A stretch of DNA of 64,000 nt, from contig JAJDWA010000001.1 in the NCBI GenBank assembly GCA_022825825.1, positions 1 through 64,000 of the forward strand, in the 5' to 3' direction. The notes under the pieces are model-generated. The model did no database searches, was not told where the DNA came from, and saw nothing but the letters and a program-made list of their open reading frames with translations. The DNA is from Candidatus Poribacteria bacterium (GTDB taxonomy: Bacteria > Poribacteria > WGA-4E > WGA-3G). Position numbers and translations under genes: made by a program. Shown here piece by piece: positions 26,834 to 36,188 of the stretch; positions within the stretch are counted from its first letter, which is position 1; each line of letters opens with the position of its first letter.

Positions 26834-26951
26834 TTTATAGTAAAATCTAAAGATATGTTGACATTTGATAAACAATCTATCTCCAAGCACCACTGTTGGC
26901 GACGTTTCCTAACCTCGCCAATGCCCAGGCCCTTGTCGACTTTACTATATT
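26834..26951. repeat. Family B-like intergenic element (B4)
   Basis: Bounded by TATAGTAAAATC and its near-complement GACTTTACTATA. The body has 'gtttcctaacctcgcc', also in B2. The rest of the 26793-27165 gap (26952-27165) shows no gene, hairpin or promoter I can support. Confidence 0.4.
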
Positions 26952-27165
26952 ATACTACTTTTCTGTAATATTGACGATCTTTTTTTCAACATGACAGTCA
27001 AATATTGTACATCTACGGATAACTACAAACTTTCTGTCTGTAGCAATCGTGATGGTATTTCCTAAGCTGATTGGCAAAAGAATGTTCATAATTGTTTGTT
27101 GTAGCAACAGCATTCGTGAATAGCCAAATTTGGATTGTCACGGACAGTTGCAAAATGTACTGTTA

Positions 27166-28605
27166 TTACGACCGAAACTTCCACGTAGACCCCTCATGGG
27201 TGTCTTGGATTTCAATGTTGAGTTGTTTTAGTTGGTCACGAATTTTATCGGATGTATCCCAATCCTTCTGATTCCGAGCGTTTTGCCTTATTTCTAACAG
27301 AAGTTCAAGCAATGGATTGAGAATTTCAGCGGTGCCTGCAACATCTTGTTCGTTCATTGTATAAATACCGAGTACTTGGCAAGTTTCGCTTAAAACTTTA
27401 TAAGCTCGTGAATAGGTTTGATGGGATATCCCACTCGATGTTCCGAAAGACTTATTCACTTGACCGACAAGTGAAAAAATTCCTCCTATTGCTTGTGCGG
27501 TATTGAAGTCGGTATCCATGGCATCAGTAAATTGCGACTGCATGGTTTCTATCGCTGAAAGCAGCGCTGTGTCTGCTTGAGAAATATCTTGTGATGCTGA
27601 GTTGTATTCCTCTATGTCATATTTTTTCAGTGTTTCTAAACAGTTATTCAACCGCCTGAGGGCAGATTCGGATGTCTGCAGGCTTTCTGGATTGTAATCA
27701 AGCGGATGTCGATAGTGGGCAGAAATGAGAAAATGTCTAATGACTTCCGAGGGATATTTATCAAGTGCATCGCGTAAAAAAATAAAGTTTTTTTCAGATT
27801 TGCCCATACGGGTACCATTTATTTTTAGAAAAGCAACATGAACCCAGTAACGGGCAAAAGGTTTACCTGTTGCTAATTCGCTCTGTGCAATTTCATTTTC
27901 ATGGTGCGGAAATAATAGGTCTTCACCACCTGCATGAATATCAATGGTTTCACCGAGATGTTTCATCGCCATACATGAACATTCAATATGCCAACCGGGT
28001 CTTCCGCATCCCCACGGGCTATCCCAGTAAGGTTCACCGGGTTTCGCTGCCTTCCACATGTCAAAATCACGAGGGTCTTCTTTCCGTTCATCAACTTCAA
28101 CGCGCGCGCCTGCCAATAGGTCTTCGGGTTTTCGGCGCGACAGTTTGCCGTATTCGCTGAAGGAATTGACACGATAGTAGACACTTCCATCAACCACGTA
28201 AGCTGCATCTTTGTCAATGAGTGTTTGAATCAGTTTAATCATTTCCGGAATATGTTCCGTTGCTTTAGGATGCACATCTGCCAGCTGGATGCCGAGTCGT
28301 TGTGTGTCCTCAAAGTATGCCTCACCGTTTGTCCGTGCCAGCTGGCTTGGACTCGTTCCAAGTGTTTGTGCACGATCGATAATTTTGTCATCAATATCAG
28401 TTAGATTTTGAACTAACTTGACAACATATCCTTTGTAGGTGAGATACCGACGTATAATATCAGTGACGAGTGCCGTTCGGGCATTGCCAATGTGGATATA
28501 GTCGTAAACGGTGGGACCACAACTGTACATTGAGACATGTCCTTCCGTCAGTGGTGAAAAATCTTCAAGTTGCCGGCTAAGGGAATTATATATCTTTAAC
28601 CCCAT
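27166..28605 (-). CDS. cysS: Cysteinyl-tRNA synthetase
   Basis: 479 aa, usual length. Class I features: [20 protein letters not shown] (HIGN as the HIGH motif), the zinc-site segment [16 protein letters not shown] and [10 protein letters not shown], and RMGKSEKNF as the KMSKS motif (here MGKS). The anticodon-binding C-terminus is [20 protein letters not shown] followed by [14 protein letters not shown]. It attaches Cys to tRNA-Cys. It is the most distal gene of the rpsF-to-cysS run; a family A repeat lies between it and ispF. Confidence 0.97.
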   Translation of the reverse strand: MGLKIYNSLSRQLEDFSPLTEGHVSMYSCGPTVYDYIHIGNARTALVTDIIRRYLTYKGYVVKLVQNLTDIDDKIIDRAQTLGTSPSQLARTNGEAYFEDTQRLGIQLADVHPKATEHIPEMIKLIQTLIDKDAAYVVDGSVYYRVNSFSEYGKLSRRKPEDLLAGARVEVDERKEDPRDFDMWKAAKPGEPYWDSPWGCGRPGWHIECSCMAMKHLGETIDIHAGGEDLLFPHHENEIAQSELATGKPFARYWVHVAFLKINGTRMGKSEKNFIFLRDALDKYPSEVIRHFLISAHYRHPLDYNPESLQTSESALRRLNNCLETLKKYDIEEYNSASQDISQADTALLSAIETMQSQFTDAMDTDFNTAQAIGGIFSLVGQVNKSFGTSSGISHQTYSRAYKVLSETCQVLGIYTMNEQDVAGTAEILNPLLELLLEIRQNARNQKDWDTSDKIRDQLKQLNIEIQDTHEGSTWKFRS

Positions 28606-28624
28606 TCACTATTCCTTCGTTTTT

Positions 28625-28789
28625 CTTTATGTTTACGACACTAAGCGCCTATCCCTATGCTGAAGAGCACCTAACGGCGCGTTTAGAAAACGCGCCTACC
28701 AGAGGCGTGGACCGCTAAGTTGACGCATAAGGGTTTCGTTGAGCTCTACCTAACCACTATACTCAATCTAATTATCAAACTCACGTTTT
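28625..28789. repeat. Family A element between ispF and cysS (A3)
   Basis: Same body as A1 and A2 in inverse orientation, ending in ATTATCAAACTCACG. Flanked on both sides by a ~23-bp imperfect direct repeat (ttttctttatgtttacgaca at 28621 and ttttctttccgtttacaaca at 28786). Confidence 0.65.
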
Positions 28790-28813
28790 CTTTCCGTTTA
28801 CAACACTACAGAA

Positions 28814-29287
28814 TTAGGCTTTAGCAAGGCACGCAATTGCTTGGGCAACGATTGCCTTTTCTTTTCCAATAATACCTAAACCTTCTGCGGTTGTGGCTTT
28901 GACGCTTACTTGTGTTTTTGAGATACCCAATGTTTTTGCGATCACGCTACGCATTTGTCCGATATAGGGTGCTAATTTCGGTTGTTGTGCAATCACTGTG
29001 CTGTCAACATTTTCAATTGTGTAACCTTGCTCCTTAACCTTCATTGCGATAGTGCGGAGGAAAACTTGACTGTCCATCCCAGCATAACTTGGGTCGGTAT
29101 CTGGAAAGTGTGTTCCAATATCGCCCAGTGCTGCTGCACCTAAAATTGCATCACAGATAGCATGTGTCAACACATCTGCGTCTGAATGTCCTAATAATCC
29201 CAAGTGATAAGGGATTTCTACGCCGCCCAAAATTAATTTTCTATTTTCGATAAGCCGATGAACGTCGTAACCGATCCCTACTCTCAT
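28814..29287 (-). CDS. ispF: 2-C-methyl-D-erythritol 2,4-cyclodiphosphate synthase
   Basis: 157 aa. IspF hallmarks: [11 protein letters not shown] (zinc ligands Asp and His), [37 protein letters not shown] and the C-terminal [19 protein letters not shown]. It converts CDP-ME 2-phosphate to MEcPP in the non-mevalonate isoprenoid pathway. It follows ispD by 42 bp. Confidence 0.97.
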   Translation of the reverse strand: MRVGIGYDVHRLIENRKLILGGVEIPYHLGLLGHSDADVLTHAICDAILGAAALGDIGTHFPDTDPSYAGMDSQVFLRTIAMKVKEQGYTIENVDSTVIAQQPKLAPYIGQMRSVIAKTLGISKTQVSVKATTAEGLGIIGKEKAIVAQAIACLAKA

Positions 29288-29329
29288 TTTGCAAGGTTCT
29301 TTCAGGAAATCCCTATGAGATATTATACC

Positions 29330-30040
29330 TTATATTTCATCATTAAGTAAAGTTTCAGCAATTCGCAAATCTTCTGGGGTTGTTAACTTAACATTTTTGT
29401 AACTACCCATGACTAATTTAACAGGGAAACCGAGTTTTTCTACCAATACAGCATCATCCGGTGCATCAATTCCGTCTTGGACTGCCTTTTTGTGTGCTTC
29501 TACCAGCAGCGATCTCCGAAAAACTTGTGGTGTCTGGACTCGCCACAACCGATCTCGTTTAGGTGTATCCACGATGAAGCATTCTTCGTTTGCTATTTTA
29601 ATAGTTTCTTTCACGGGTACAGCGGAGACAGCAGCACCCCATTCTGCTGTTGCCTCAAGACATTCGAAAATTATTTTATCATTTATAAACGGACGCACGC
29701 CATCATGGATTATGACAAAATCAACATCATCTGATAGTTTCCCAAGCCCGTTGAACACAGAAACTTGTCGCGTTTCACCGCCAGGGACCAATTCTTGCAC
29801 CTTTCTATAGCCAAAAGGTTTAAGGATATTTTTATGGCATGTTATAAAATCAGCTTCGTCTACAATCACATAAATTTCGTCAATGACAGTGTTTTGTTCA
29901 AAACGGTCTATCGTGTGCGATAAAATTGGTTTTTCCGCTAACATTAAATAAGGTTTTTTAACCGACGATTCCATTCTTTTGCCTTGTCCAGCAGCGGGAA
30001 TCAGAACTGATATTTTGCTGTTCATCTGCAACCATTTCAT
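29330..30040 (-). CDS. ispD: 2-C-methyl-D-erythritol 4-phosphate cytidylyltransferase
   Basis: 236 aa from the ATG at 30040 with AGGAAAGG upstream. Motifs: VLIPAAGQGKRMESSVKKPY (CTP-binding), FVIIHDGVRPFI, VSAVPVKETIK and VQTPQVFRRSLL. It makes CDP-methylerythritol for the MEP pathway. An alternative start at 30025 would give the more compact N-terminus MNSKISVLIPAAG. Confidence 0.96.
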   Translation of the reverse strand: MKWLQMNSKISVLIPAAGQGKRMESSVKKPYLMLAEKPILSHTIDRFEQNTVIDEIYVIVDEADFITCHKNILKPFGYRKVQELVPGGETRQVSVFNGLGKLSDDVDFVIIHDGVRPFINDKIIFECLEATAEWGAAVSAVPVKETIKIANEECFIVDTPKRDRLWRVQTPQVFRRSLLVEAHKKAVQDGIDAPDDAVLVEKLGFPVKLVMGSYKNVKLTTPEDLRIAETLLNDEI

Positions 30041-30073
30041 CAAAAACCTTTCCTAAGGGCAGATATTTTGCTG

Positions 30074-30158
30074 TTCATCTTGCAACCCGCTGAATGCCAC
30101 ACGGGGAATGCCAACAGGCATTCATACCGTTGATTTGGCGCATTCAGCGTTGATTCGC
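30074..30158. repeat. Short repeat fragment between ispD and the PIN/TRAM gene
   Basis: Contains 'acggggaatgcc', 'aggcattcataccgttgatt' and 'tggcgcattcagcgttgatt', the core of family B elements at 17557 and 38386, without their termini. Confidence 0.45.
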
Positions 30159-31175
30159 TCATCGCAACCCTTTTTCTGATGGAGATTCATCCACATTTCG
30201 TGCGAAAATCATCTGACCGGTGCTGGTTCGCAGCATCTGTGTAACGACAACATCGAGTGTCTGTCCTATGTAAGATTTACCATCTTCAACGATAACCATT
30301 GTGCCATCATCAAGATAACCTACGCCTTGATTCGGTTCTTTACCGATTTTCTGCAAGTGGACATGGATAATTTCTCCAGCGACGACAATTGGTCGGATAG
30401 CATTTGCTAATTCGTTGATATTTAGGACTGTGACACCTTGTAATTCTGCTACTTTGTTAAGGTTTAAATCATTGGTAATTATTTTGGCAAAATATTTTCG
30501 TGCAAGGTGGACAAGTTTGGCATCTACCTCAGTCAGGTGCGTCACATCTTCTTCTATAATTTCAACAGCGATAGACGGACTGTTCTGTAGTGAACGTAAA
30601 ATATCAAAACCGCGCCGCCCCTTATTTCTACGGAGCACCTCGGTTGAATCCGCGATATGTTGTAATTCATTTAAAACAAACCGTGGGATTAACAACGTTC
30701 CATCAATAAATTGTGTCTCACAAATTTCCAGGATACGTCCATCAATAATAACACTCGTATCTAAAATTTTAAATCCGTTAGAATCGCTTGTGTTAAACGG
30801 TGTTCCTGTTTGGATATAGCGCTGCGAATTCAGCAATTTCACAACGGGTAAACTTTCAGATATGTAATAACCACATACCATCCCAACATAACCGCATCCG
30901 AGAATAACGACAGTCTTCAAAGTGGAATTTTGAAAGATAGAGTCGGATTGGTCGAGGAGTTGGAGCAACCCTTGAGAAATTAACAAACCGAACGCGAGAC
31001 CTACAACACTTGAAACAATCCTCCGTGTGTGCGGTAAATGAAGAGATATTTCTCCTGCAACGAGGATACATGCAATGGCGAAGCCAATAAGTGCGTCAGT
31101 AAGGTTAGTATCTGGAAAATAGAAGGCAATAGCACTTGCAAAAATAAAAAAGAGACGAATTCCCCAAATCTGCAT
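30159..31175 (-). CDS. Membrane PIN/TRAM-domain protein (YacL type)
   Basis: 338 aa from the ATG at 31175 (GGAGAAAG upstream; the frame opens at 31256). Residues ~1-110 are four hydrophobic helices; then a PIN domain (KILDTSVIIDGRILEICE, acidic residues in DAKLVHLARKY and TNDLNLNKVAELQG) and a C-terminal TRAM domain (VAGEIIHVHLQKIGKEPNQG, YLDDGTMVIVEDG). The same architecture occurs in Bacillus YacL, found beside radA and ispDF in Firmicutes, as here. The role is thought to be RNA-related but is not settled. Confidence 0.93.
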   Translation of the reverse strand: MQIWGIRLFFIFASAIAFYFPDTNLTDALIGFAIACILVAGEISLHLPHTRRIVSSVVGLAFGLLISQGLLQLLDQSDSIFQNSTLKTVVILGCGYVGMVCGYYISESLPVVKLLNSQRYIQTGTPFNTSDSNGFKILDTSVIIDGRILEICETQFIDGTLLIPRFVLNELQHIADSTEVLRRNKGRRGFDILRSLQNSPSIAVEIIEEDVTHLTEVDAKLVHLARKYFAKIITNDLNLNKVAELQGVTVLNINELANAIRPIVVAGEIIHVHLQKIGKEPNQGVGYLDDGTMVIVEDGKSYIGQTLDVVVTQMLRTSTGQMIFARNVDESPSEKGLR

Positions 31176-31459
31176 AGTTCTTTCTCCGCGCCAAGTGGAA
31201 GTAATGTAATATGTTTGATTATAGTTTGAGCCATGGTGCCGCAGATTAATGGTCATTAAATATTGTCTTGTAAAGACATGTATAAATGACGAAATGTTTG
31301 TTAATCAACAGGAATTTTCGTTTTTAGTTGTTGGGTTTCGCCATATCTACCTATATGAATTTCTTCCTGAAAAACACCGTTTTCGTAGAACTTGATAGTA
31401 TTTTACTATTAACCCAACTATGGATGCACTTAAATTTCTATGCTAAACTTACGTCCCGG

Positions 31460-32821
31460 TTACAGTAATGCATTTAGACTTTCATAGATATTTTTTACGC
31501 CGATGAGTTCAATTGTATCATTAATTTCTAAACCTTTCTGATGGTAAGCTGGGAAAACAGCTCGTGTGAATCCAAGTTTTGCGGCTTCTCGAATTCGTTT
31601 TTCAACATGAGGTACTGGTCGAATTTCGCCGCCTAATCCGACTTCACCAATTACAACTGTGCGTGGATCAATTGAGATATTCCGATGATTAGAAATAATT
31701 GCCATCAACACGCCAAGGTCAATCCCAGGTTCATCAACCCGCAACCCACCTGTGATGTTCACAAAGATGTCTGAGTCACCTATATCCATCCCGATGCGTT
31801 TATTCAAAACTGCAGTGAGTAGTGCGACACGGTTTCGGTCAATTCCTGTTGCAGTGTTGCGCGGTGTTCCGTAGTGAGTTGAAACAACTAACGCTTGTAC
31901 CTCTAATAGTAAGGGACGTGTACCTTCCATACTTGGCACGATAACGGAACCCGAAATTTCCTTCTCTCTGTCGCTCAAAAAGAGTTGGGATGGATTTTTG
32001 ACATCTAAAAGTCCCTTGTTCTGCATCTCAAAGATACCGAGTTCATTTGTTGAGCCGAACCTATTCTTAACTGCCCGCAGGACGCGGTATATATGGTGTC
32101 GTTCTCCTTCAAAATAGAGCACCGTGTCTACTATGTGCTCTAAAACTCGGGGACCTGCTAATGTCCCTTCTTTTGTCACATGTCCGACGAGAAACATCGG
32201 TATGTTCTGATTTTTAGCACAAATTAAAAGATGTGCAGCGCATTCCCGTATCTGTGTAATACTGCCTGGGGCAGATTGAAAATCGGATAGATAGACTGCT
32301 TGAATAGAGTCAATAACAACCGCTTGTGGTTGCAGTTTTTCAATATGTCTTTCAATTTCCCTTAAGTTATTTTCGCACAGGACATAGAGGGTTTCGGAAT
32401 TCAGTCCGAGTCGGTTTGAACGAATTTTTGTTTGACTCACCGATTCTTCACCGGTGACATAGAGCACGCTGCCGTATTTGCGGCTTAATGCATCGCTTGC
32501 TTGTAGTAGAAGCGTGGATTTTCCAATCCCTGGGTCGCCCCCAATTAAAATTACAGATCCTGGGACAATTCCGCCACCGAGTACTCTGTCAAATTCTGGC
32601 ATACCTGTGAGTTGCCGTTCTACATCCTCCACTGTAACGTCAGAAATGAGCTCTGGTCGGTTAGCATTTTGGTTGATACTCCGATGTAATGGAGATGTGG
32701 TCACAAGTTCGGTCTCTTCAGCGAAACTGTCCCACGTTTCACATCCAGGACATTTCCCAAGTGCTTTTGGCGTTATGTATCCGCATTCTTGACAAACAAA
32801 TTTGCGTTTTGTTCGTGCCAT
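31460..32821 (-). CDS. radA: DNA repair protein RadA (Sms)
   Basis: 453 aa. N-terminal C4 zinc finger (FVCQECGYITPKALGKCPGC), RecA-like ATPase with Walker A GGDPGIGKSTLLLQ, Walker B AVVIDSIQ, the RadA-specific KNRFGST motif, and a C-terminal Lon-like domain (IFVNITGGLRVDEPGIDLGV, VVIGEVGLGGEIRPV). RadA promotes branch migration in recombination. Confidence 0.97.
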   Translation of the reverse strand: MARTKRKFVCQECGYITPKALGKCPGCETWDSFAEETELVTTSPLHRSINQNANRPELISDVTVEDVERQLTGMPEFDRVLGGGIVPGSVILIGGDPGIGKSTLLLQASDALSRKYGSVLYVTGEESVSQTKIRSNRLGLNSETLYVLCENNLREIERHIEKLQPQAVVIDSIQAVYLSDFQSAPGSITQIRECAAHLLICAKNQNIPMFLVGHVTKEGTLAGPRVLEHIVDTVLYFEGERHHIYRVLRAVKNRFGSTNELGIFEMQNKGLLDVKNPSQLFLSDREKEISGSVIVPSMEGTRPLLLEVQALVVSTHYGTPRNTATGIDRNRVALLTAVLNKRIGMDIGDSDIFVNITGGLRVDEPGIDLGVLMAIISNHRNISIDPRTVVIGEVGLGGEIRPVPHVEKRIREAAKLGFTRAVFPAYHQKGLEINDTIELIGVKNIYESLNALL

Positions 32822-32924
32822 AACAATCCGCTCTCTGATATTGTTTTGACTATTGACTTTTCCGATCCCCGATACGTCTGCCTTTAAACTTCTTGAAAGC
32901 TAATAGCTGATAGTCACAAGCCAT

Positions 32925-34496
32925 TTACCAATCGCTTGTGTTCCACTTAAGTCCAGTTGTCCAACGTCTATCAGGGCTCCACCAATTTTCGACACCGAAG
33001 AGTACATGTCCTCCGCGGAAGAAACGGAAACTCATTTCCGCGTTCAGTTCAGGTCTGTCTTGTGTTAGACCGATACTTTCAACTCCGATACCTAACCGCC
33101 GTGATAAAAACCGCAAGTCAAACCCGGCACCAATCTTGGAACGCATGAAGCCGAATCTACCTCGGAGATAGTCTGTGAAATTATACGCATATTGAAAATC
33201 AACGCCAATATTCTCTTCCCGTATACTTAGTCCGAAATGGTAGATATTTTTTGAAGGTGGCGACGGTATAAGCGAAAAACCGAATTCGGTATGTAGATTT
33301 TCCTCAAGGCTTAGATATTGGAGCTCAGTATCCCATGAATAGTTAGGAAGTTTAAAACCTTTTAATTGTCTGTCTATCTGTTTATAAAAATCCTTCAATC
33401 CAGTGAACATTTCATTCATACTATTTAGGGTTTGTTTTGCTTCTGCAAAGGGTTCTGGATTATTCAGAAGTTGGGCGACGGTTCCTTCACCATGTTTTAT
33501 TGTGTTTAAGAGTTCACTGATATTTTTCTCTAAAGTAGTAATTGAGGCAGTCGCTGTCTGAAGATTTTCTATAATCGGTGTAATATTTGTGCTTCCTTTT
33601 TCAATAAAGCCACTCCCTTGAGCAATAAGCCCTGATATTTCGGTTTTCAAAGAACTTGAATCTTGACGGAATTGGGTTGCTAACCGTCTAAAATCAGATG
33701 TGCTTCGCTGCAAATCCGTTAGCATAGAATTGACTTTCGGCGAGTTTTGATCGATCGCTTTCAATACTGAACGGCTTATATCGTTAATTTGGCTGCTGAG
33801 TATTATGGATTCAGTGCTGAGCTGGTCCAACAAACGGTTCGTTTTCAATAGGGTGTCTTTGAACCGTGTATCGAAACCTTTTGCGAGATCCATCAAAGTA
33901 TTTACGGTTTTGTCCATGTTTTCATTGAATTTTGCAAGCGTCTTTTCCGTTGAAGCCACCAATGCTCGTGTTTCTTTAATCCCTTGCTGAATTTCTTCTT
34001 GATTTGCTTGAAGGAGTTCGTTTGCTGCGGAGGTCAAATCGATAGCTTTACTCAATCCGGAACTGGTTTGTTCAAGTAATTCCAAAGGATTTACAGGGTC
34101 AATTCCGATAATTGGAAGGTCAGATGGTTGAAGCGGTGCCTCCCCGATCTCTCCATTGTTTAGCGCGATGTACGTTTCACCAACAAAACCACTCATGGAG
34201 ATGCGCGCATCACAACCTTTTCTTAACAATTGAAATGCGTTTTTGACACGGGCTTGGATTTTGACAGTATTTGTCTCAGGCTTGAGTTCAATATTTGTCA
34301 CCTTCCCGATAGAAACACCCGATAGATAGACACCAGAACCTACATACAGCCCGTTAACAGCACGGAATTGGAAATGGACATCATCTCCGCGTGTTCCCCA
34401 GGGCAAGTTCGCTGCATTGGTAAGGAGGATAGCGAGCAGGACAATGGCTATTACAACCATCAATCCGACTTTCACAGACGGGGTCCAAAATTTCAT
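32925..34496 (-). CDS. mlaD: MlaD/MCE-family lipid transport protein
   Basis: 523 aa, longer than E. coli MlaD (183). One N-terminal membrane helix (VGLMVVIAIVLLAILLTNA), then the MCE domain (FQFRAVNGLYVGSGVYLSGV, IGKVTNIEL, ISMSGFVGETYIALNNGE). Residues ~135-355 are long helices resembling a needle, and the last ~130 residues are strand-rich (IYHFGLSIREENIGVDFQYA, GAGFDLRFLSRRLGIGVESI), reminiscent of a beta-barrel or outer membrane contact. It overlaps mlaF by 4 bp. Confidence 0.93.
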   Translation of the reverse strand: MKFWTPSVKVGLMVVIAIVLLAILLTNAANLPWGTRGDDVHFQFRAVNGLYVGSGVYLSGVSIGKVTNIELKPETNTVKIQARVKNAFQLLRKGCDARISMSGFVGETYIALNNGEIGEAPLQPSDLPIIGIDPVNPLELLEQTSSGLSKAIDLTSAANELLQANQEEIQQGIKETRALVASTEKTLAKFNENMDKTVNTLMDLAKGFDTRFKDTLLKTNRLLDQLSTESIILSSQINDISRSVLKAIDQNSPKVNSMLTDLQRSTSDFRRLATQFRQDSSSLKTEISGLIAQGSGFIEKGSTNITPIIENLQTATASITTLEKNISELLNTIKHGEGTVAQLLNNPEPFAEAKQTLNSMNEMFTGLKDFYKQIDRQLKGFKLPNYSWDTELQYLSLEENLHTEFGFSLIPSPPSKNIYHFGLSIREENIGVDFQYAYNFTDYLRGRFGFMRSKIGAGFDLRFLSRRLGIGVESIGLTQDRPELNAEMSFRFFRGGHVLFGVENWWSPDRRWTTGLKWNTSDW

Positions 34497-35299
34497 TCAG
34501 TGTTCCTTCCAGTAAATTGTTTCAAAGTTGGATTGTCAATGTTAAGAATCTGGTCTGGTGCGCCAAAAAGAATAAATTGTTGTAAAACAGGATTATCTTC
34601 ATTTATCAGGTCATCTGGCGTTCCATAAGCGATCTGCTTTCCTTCGTAGAGCATCACCATAAGTGTTCCTACACTGAATGCACTATGCATATCATGTGTA
34701 ACAACAACAGAAGTAACTTCCAGTTTTTGATTTAGGTCGCGCATCAGTTCGTTAATTTCTGTACATGTAACCGGGTCAAGACCAGTTGTAGGTTCATCGT
34801 ATAAAATGATTTCAGGGTTAAAAGCAAGCGCGCGTGCGAGTCCTACTCGTTTTCGCATGCCGCCGCTAAGTTGTGCTGGGCGTAGTTCCTGAACACCTTG
34901 CAAATCAACTAATTTAAGTTTTTCATCTACTATCTTACGCACCTCTTGCTGGCTTAAATCGGTATGTTGGTCAAGCATAAAAGCGATGTTTTCCGCTACT
35001 GTCATTGAATCGAATAGTGCTGCAGATTGAAAGAGCATCCCGATTTTTCGGCGAATCTCGTTCAACGGTTTCCTTTTCAGTTTGGTGATTTCTGTTCCGT
35101 CAACCCAAACCTGTCCTGTATCCACAGGGAGAAGCCCTGCAATAATTTTGAGTAGGACGCTCTTGCCACAACCACTTCGTCCCATAATTACAAGGGTTTC
35201 CCCGCGTGGAATTTCAAGGTCTAATCCGTTTAAAACTTTTTTCTCACCGAATGCTTTTCTGACGTTCTTGATTGAAATCATAAAAATAGTTTTTGGCAT
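34493..35299 (-). CDS. mlaF: Mla-type ABC transporter ATP-binding protein
   Basis: 268 aa. Walker A GRSGCGKSVLLK, Q-loop GMLFQSAALFD, signature LSGGMRKRVGLARAL, Walker B EIILYDEPTTGLDP, and switch His in VVTHDMH. This is the energy source of the MCE lipid transporter at the inner membrane. It lies between mlaE (36 bp) and mlaD (4-bp overlap). An ATG six codons downstream (MISIKNVRKAF) is an alternative start; neither has a strong ribosome site. Confidence 0.95.
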   Translation of the reverse strand: MPKTIFMISIKNVRKAFGEKKVLNGLDLEIPRGETLVIMGRSGCGKSVLLKIIAGLLPVDTGQVWVDGTEITKLKRKPLNEIRRKIGMLFQSAALFDSMTVAENIAFMLDQHTDLSQQEVRKIVDEKLKLVDLQGVQELRPAQLSGGMRKRVGLARALAFNPEIILYDEPTTGLDPVTCTEINELMRDLNQKLEVTSVVVTHDMHSAFSVGTLMVMLYEGKQIAYGTPDDLINEDNPVLQQFILFGAPDQILNIDNPTLKQFTGRNTE

Positions 35300-35335
35300 T
35301 TACCGCTGTTTATCCGCAAGCAGAAAATATTTGCG

Positions 35336-36160
35336 TTATTTCAGTCCCAAAATATTAAACAGTATATGGTTTAGCACAAAGTCTAAGACAAGGATAGTTA
35401 CCAGAGAAATAACAGCGGAGCCAGTTGTTGCTGTTCCAACACCTTCTGCGCCGCCAGCAGTTGAAATGCTAAACCCTTTGTAACATCCAACCGCGGCTAT
35501 AGCCATTCCAAAAGAAGTTGCTTTGATTAAACTAATTAATACACTCCCAACATACAAATGTTTTTGGACCTGCAAGATGTAAAAGTCACCATTGAAACTG
35601 AATAGGGAAACCACTGCAACATAGCCGCCGAAGATACCAGCAAACGTTGAAAAAATTGTAAGGATTGGGAGCATAATTGAGCAGGCGAGAAAACGGGGGA
35701 CAACCAGATATTTAACAGGGTTTGTTCCCATTACCTCCAACGCGTCAATTTGCTCGGTAACTTTCATTGTTGAAAGTTCAGCTGTAATAGACGCACCTAT
35801 GCGGCCAGAAAGCACAAAAGCTGTTATCATGGGACCCAGTTCTTTCACAACAGAGATACTAACAAATTGAGCAACCGAACCTTCTACGGCATAAGGTTTT
35901 AACTGAACATACCCCTGAATACCTAACACCATTCCGGTAAAAAATCCAGATACCAAAACAACTGACAAAGAGTTAAAACCGATAAATAACAGTTGCTTCA
36001 TTAACAGGTCAAATTGCAACGGAGGCCTGAAAATTTGGAAAATGGTTTCGGCAAGTAGACGGAAGGCATCCCCTATTTCTGAAAGCGCATGGTAAACCCG
36101 ATTTTTCATTAAGAATGCCAACCCATTCGAAGGTGCTGACTCAGGAGAAGGATTGTGCAT
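35336..36160 (-). CDS. mlaE: Mla-type ABC transporter permease
   Basis: 274 aa from the ATG at 36160. The open frame starts with TTG at 36205, overlapping dnaB by 17 bp, and a third start at 36109 would give the usual ~257-aa length; none has a clear ribosome site. MlaE signatures: GFFTGMVLGIQGYVQLKPY, VVKELGPMITAFVLSGRIG, ITAELSTMKVTEQIDALEVM, PRFLACSIMLPIL. It moves phospholipid together with MlaF and MlaD. Confidence 0.93.
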   Translation of the reverse strand: MHNPSPESAPSNGLAFLMKNRVYHALSEIGDAFRLLAETIFQIFRPPLQFDLLMKQLLFIGFNSLSVVLVSGFFTGMVLGIQGYVQLKPYAVEGSVAQFVSISVVKELGPMITAFVLSGRIGASITAELSTMKVTEQIDALEVMGTNPVKYLVVPRFLACSIMLPILTIFSTFAGIFGGYVAVVSLFSFNGDFYILQVQKHLYVGSVLISLIKATSFGMAIAAVGCYKGFSISTAGGAEGVGTATTGSAVISLVTILVLDFVLNHILFNILGLK

Positions 36161-36188
36161 GGAAAATGTACCAAACAGAGAATTCCTA

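Noticed and set aside
34493-35299. MlaF-type ATPase as the missing partner of the MacB-like permease
   Set aside because: It is embedded between mlaE and mlaD with coupled spacing and carries MlaF-type sequence.
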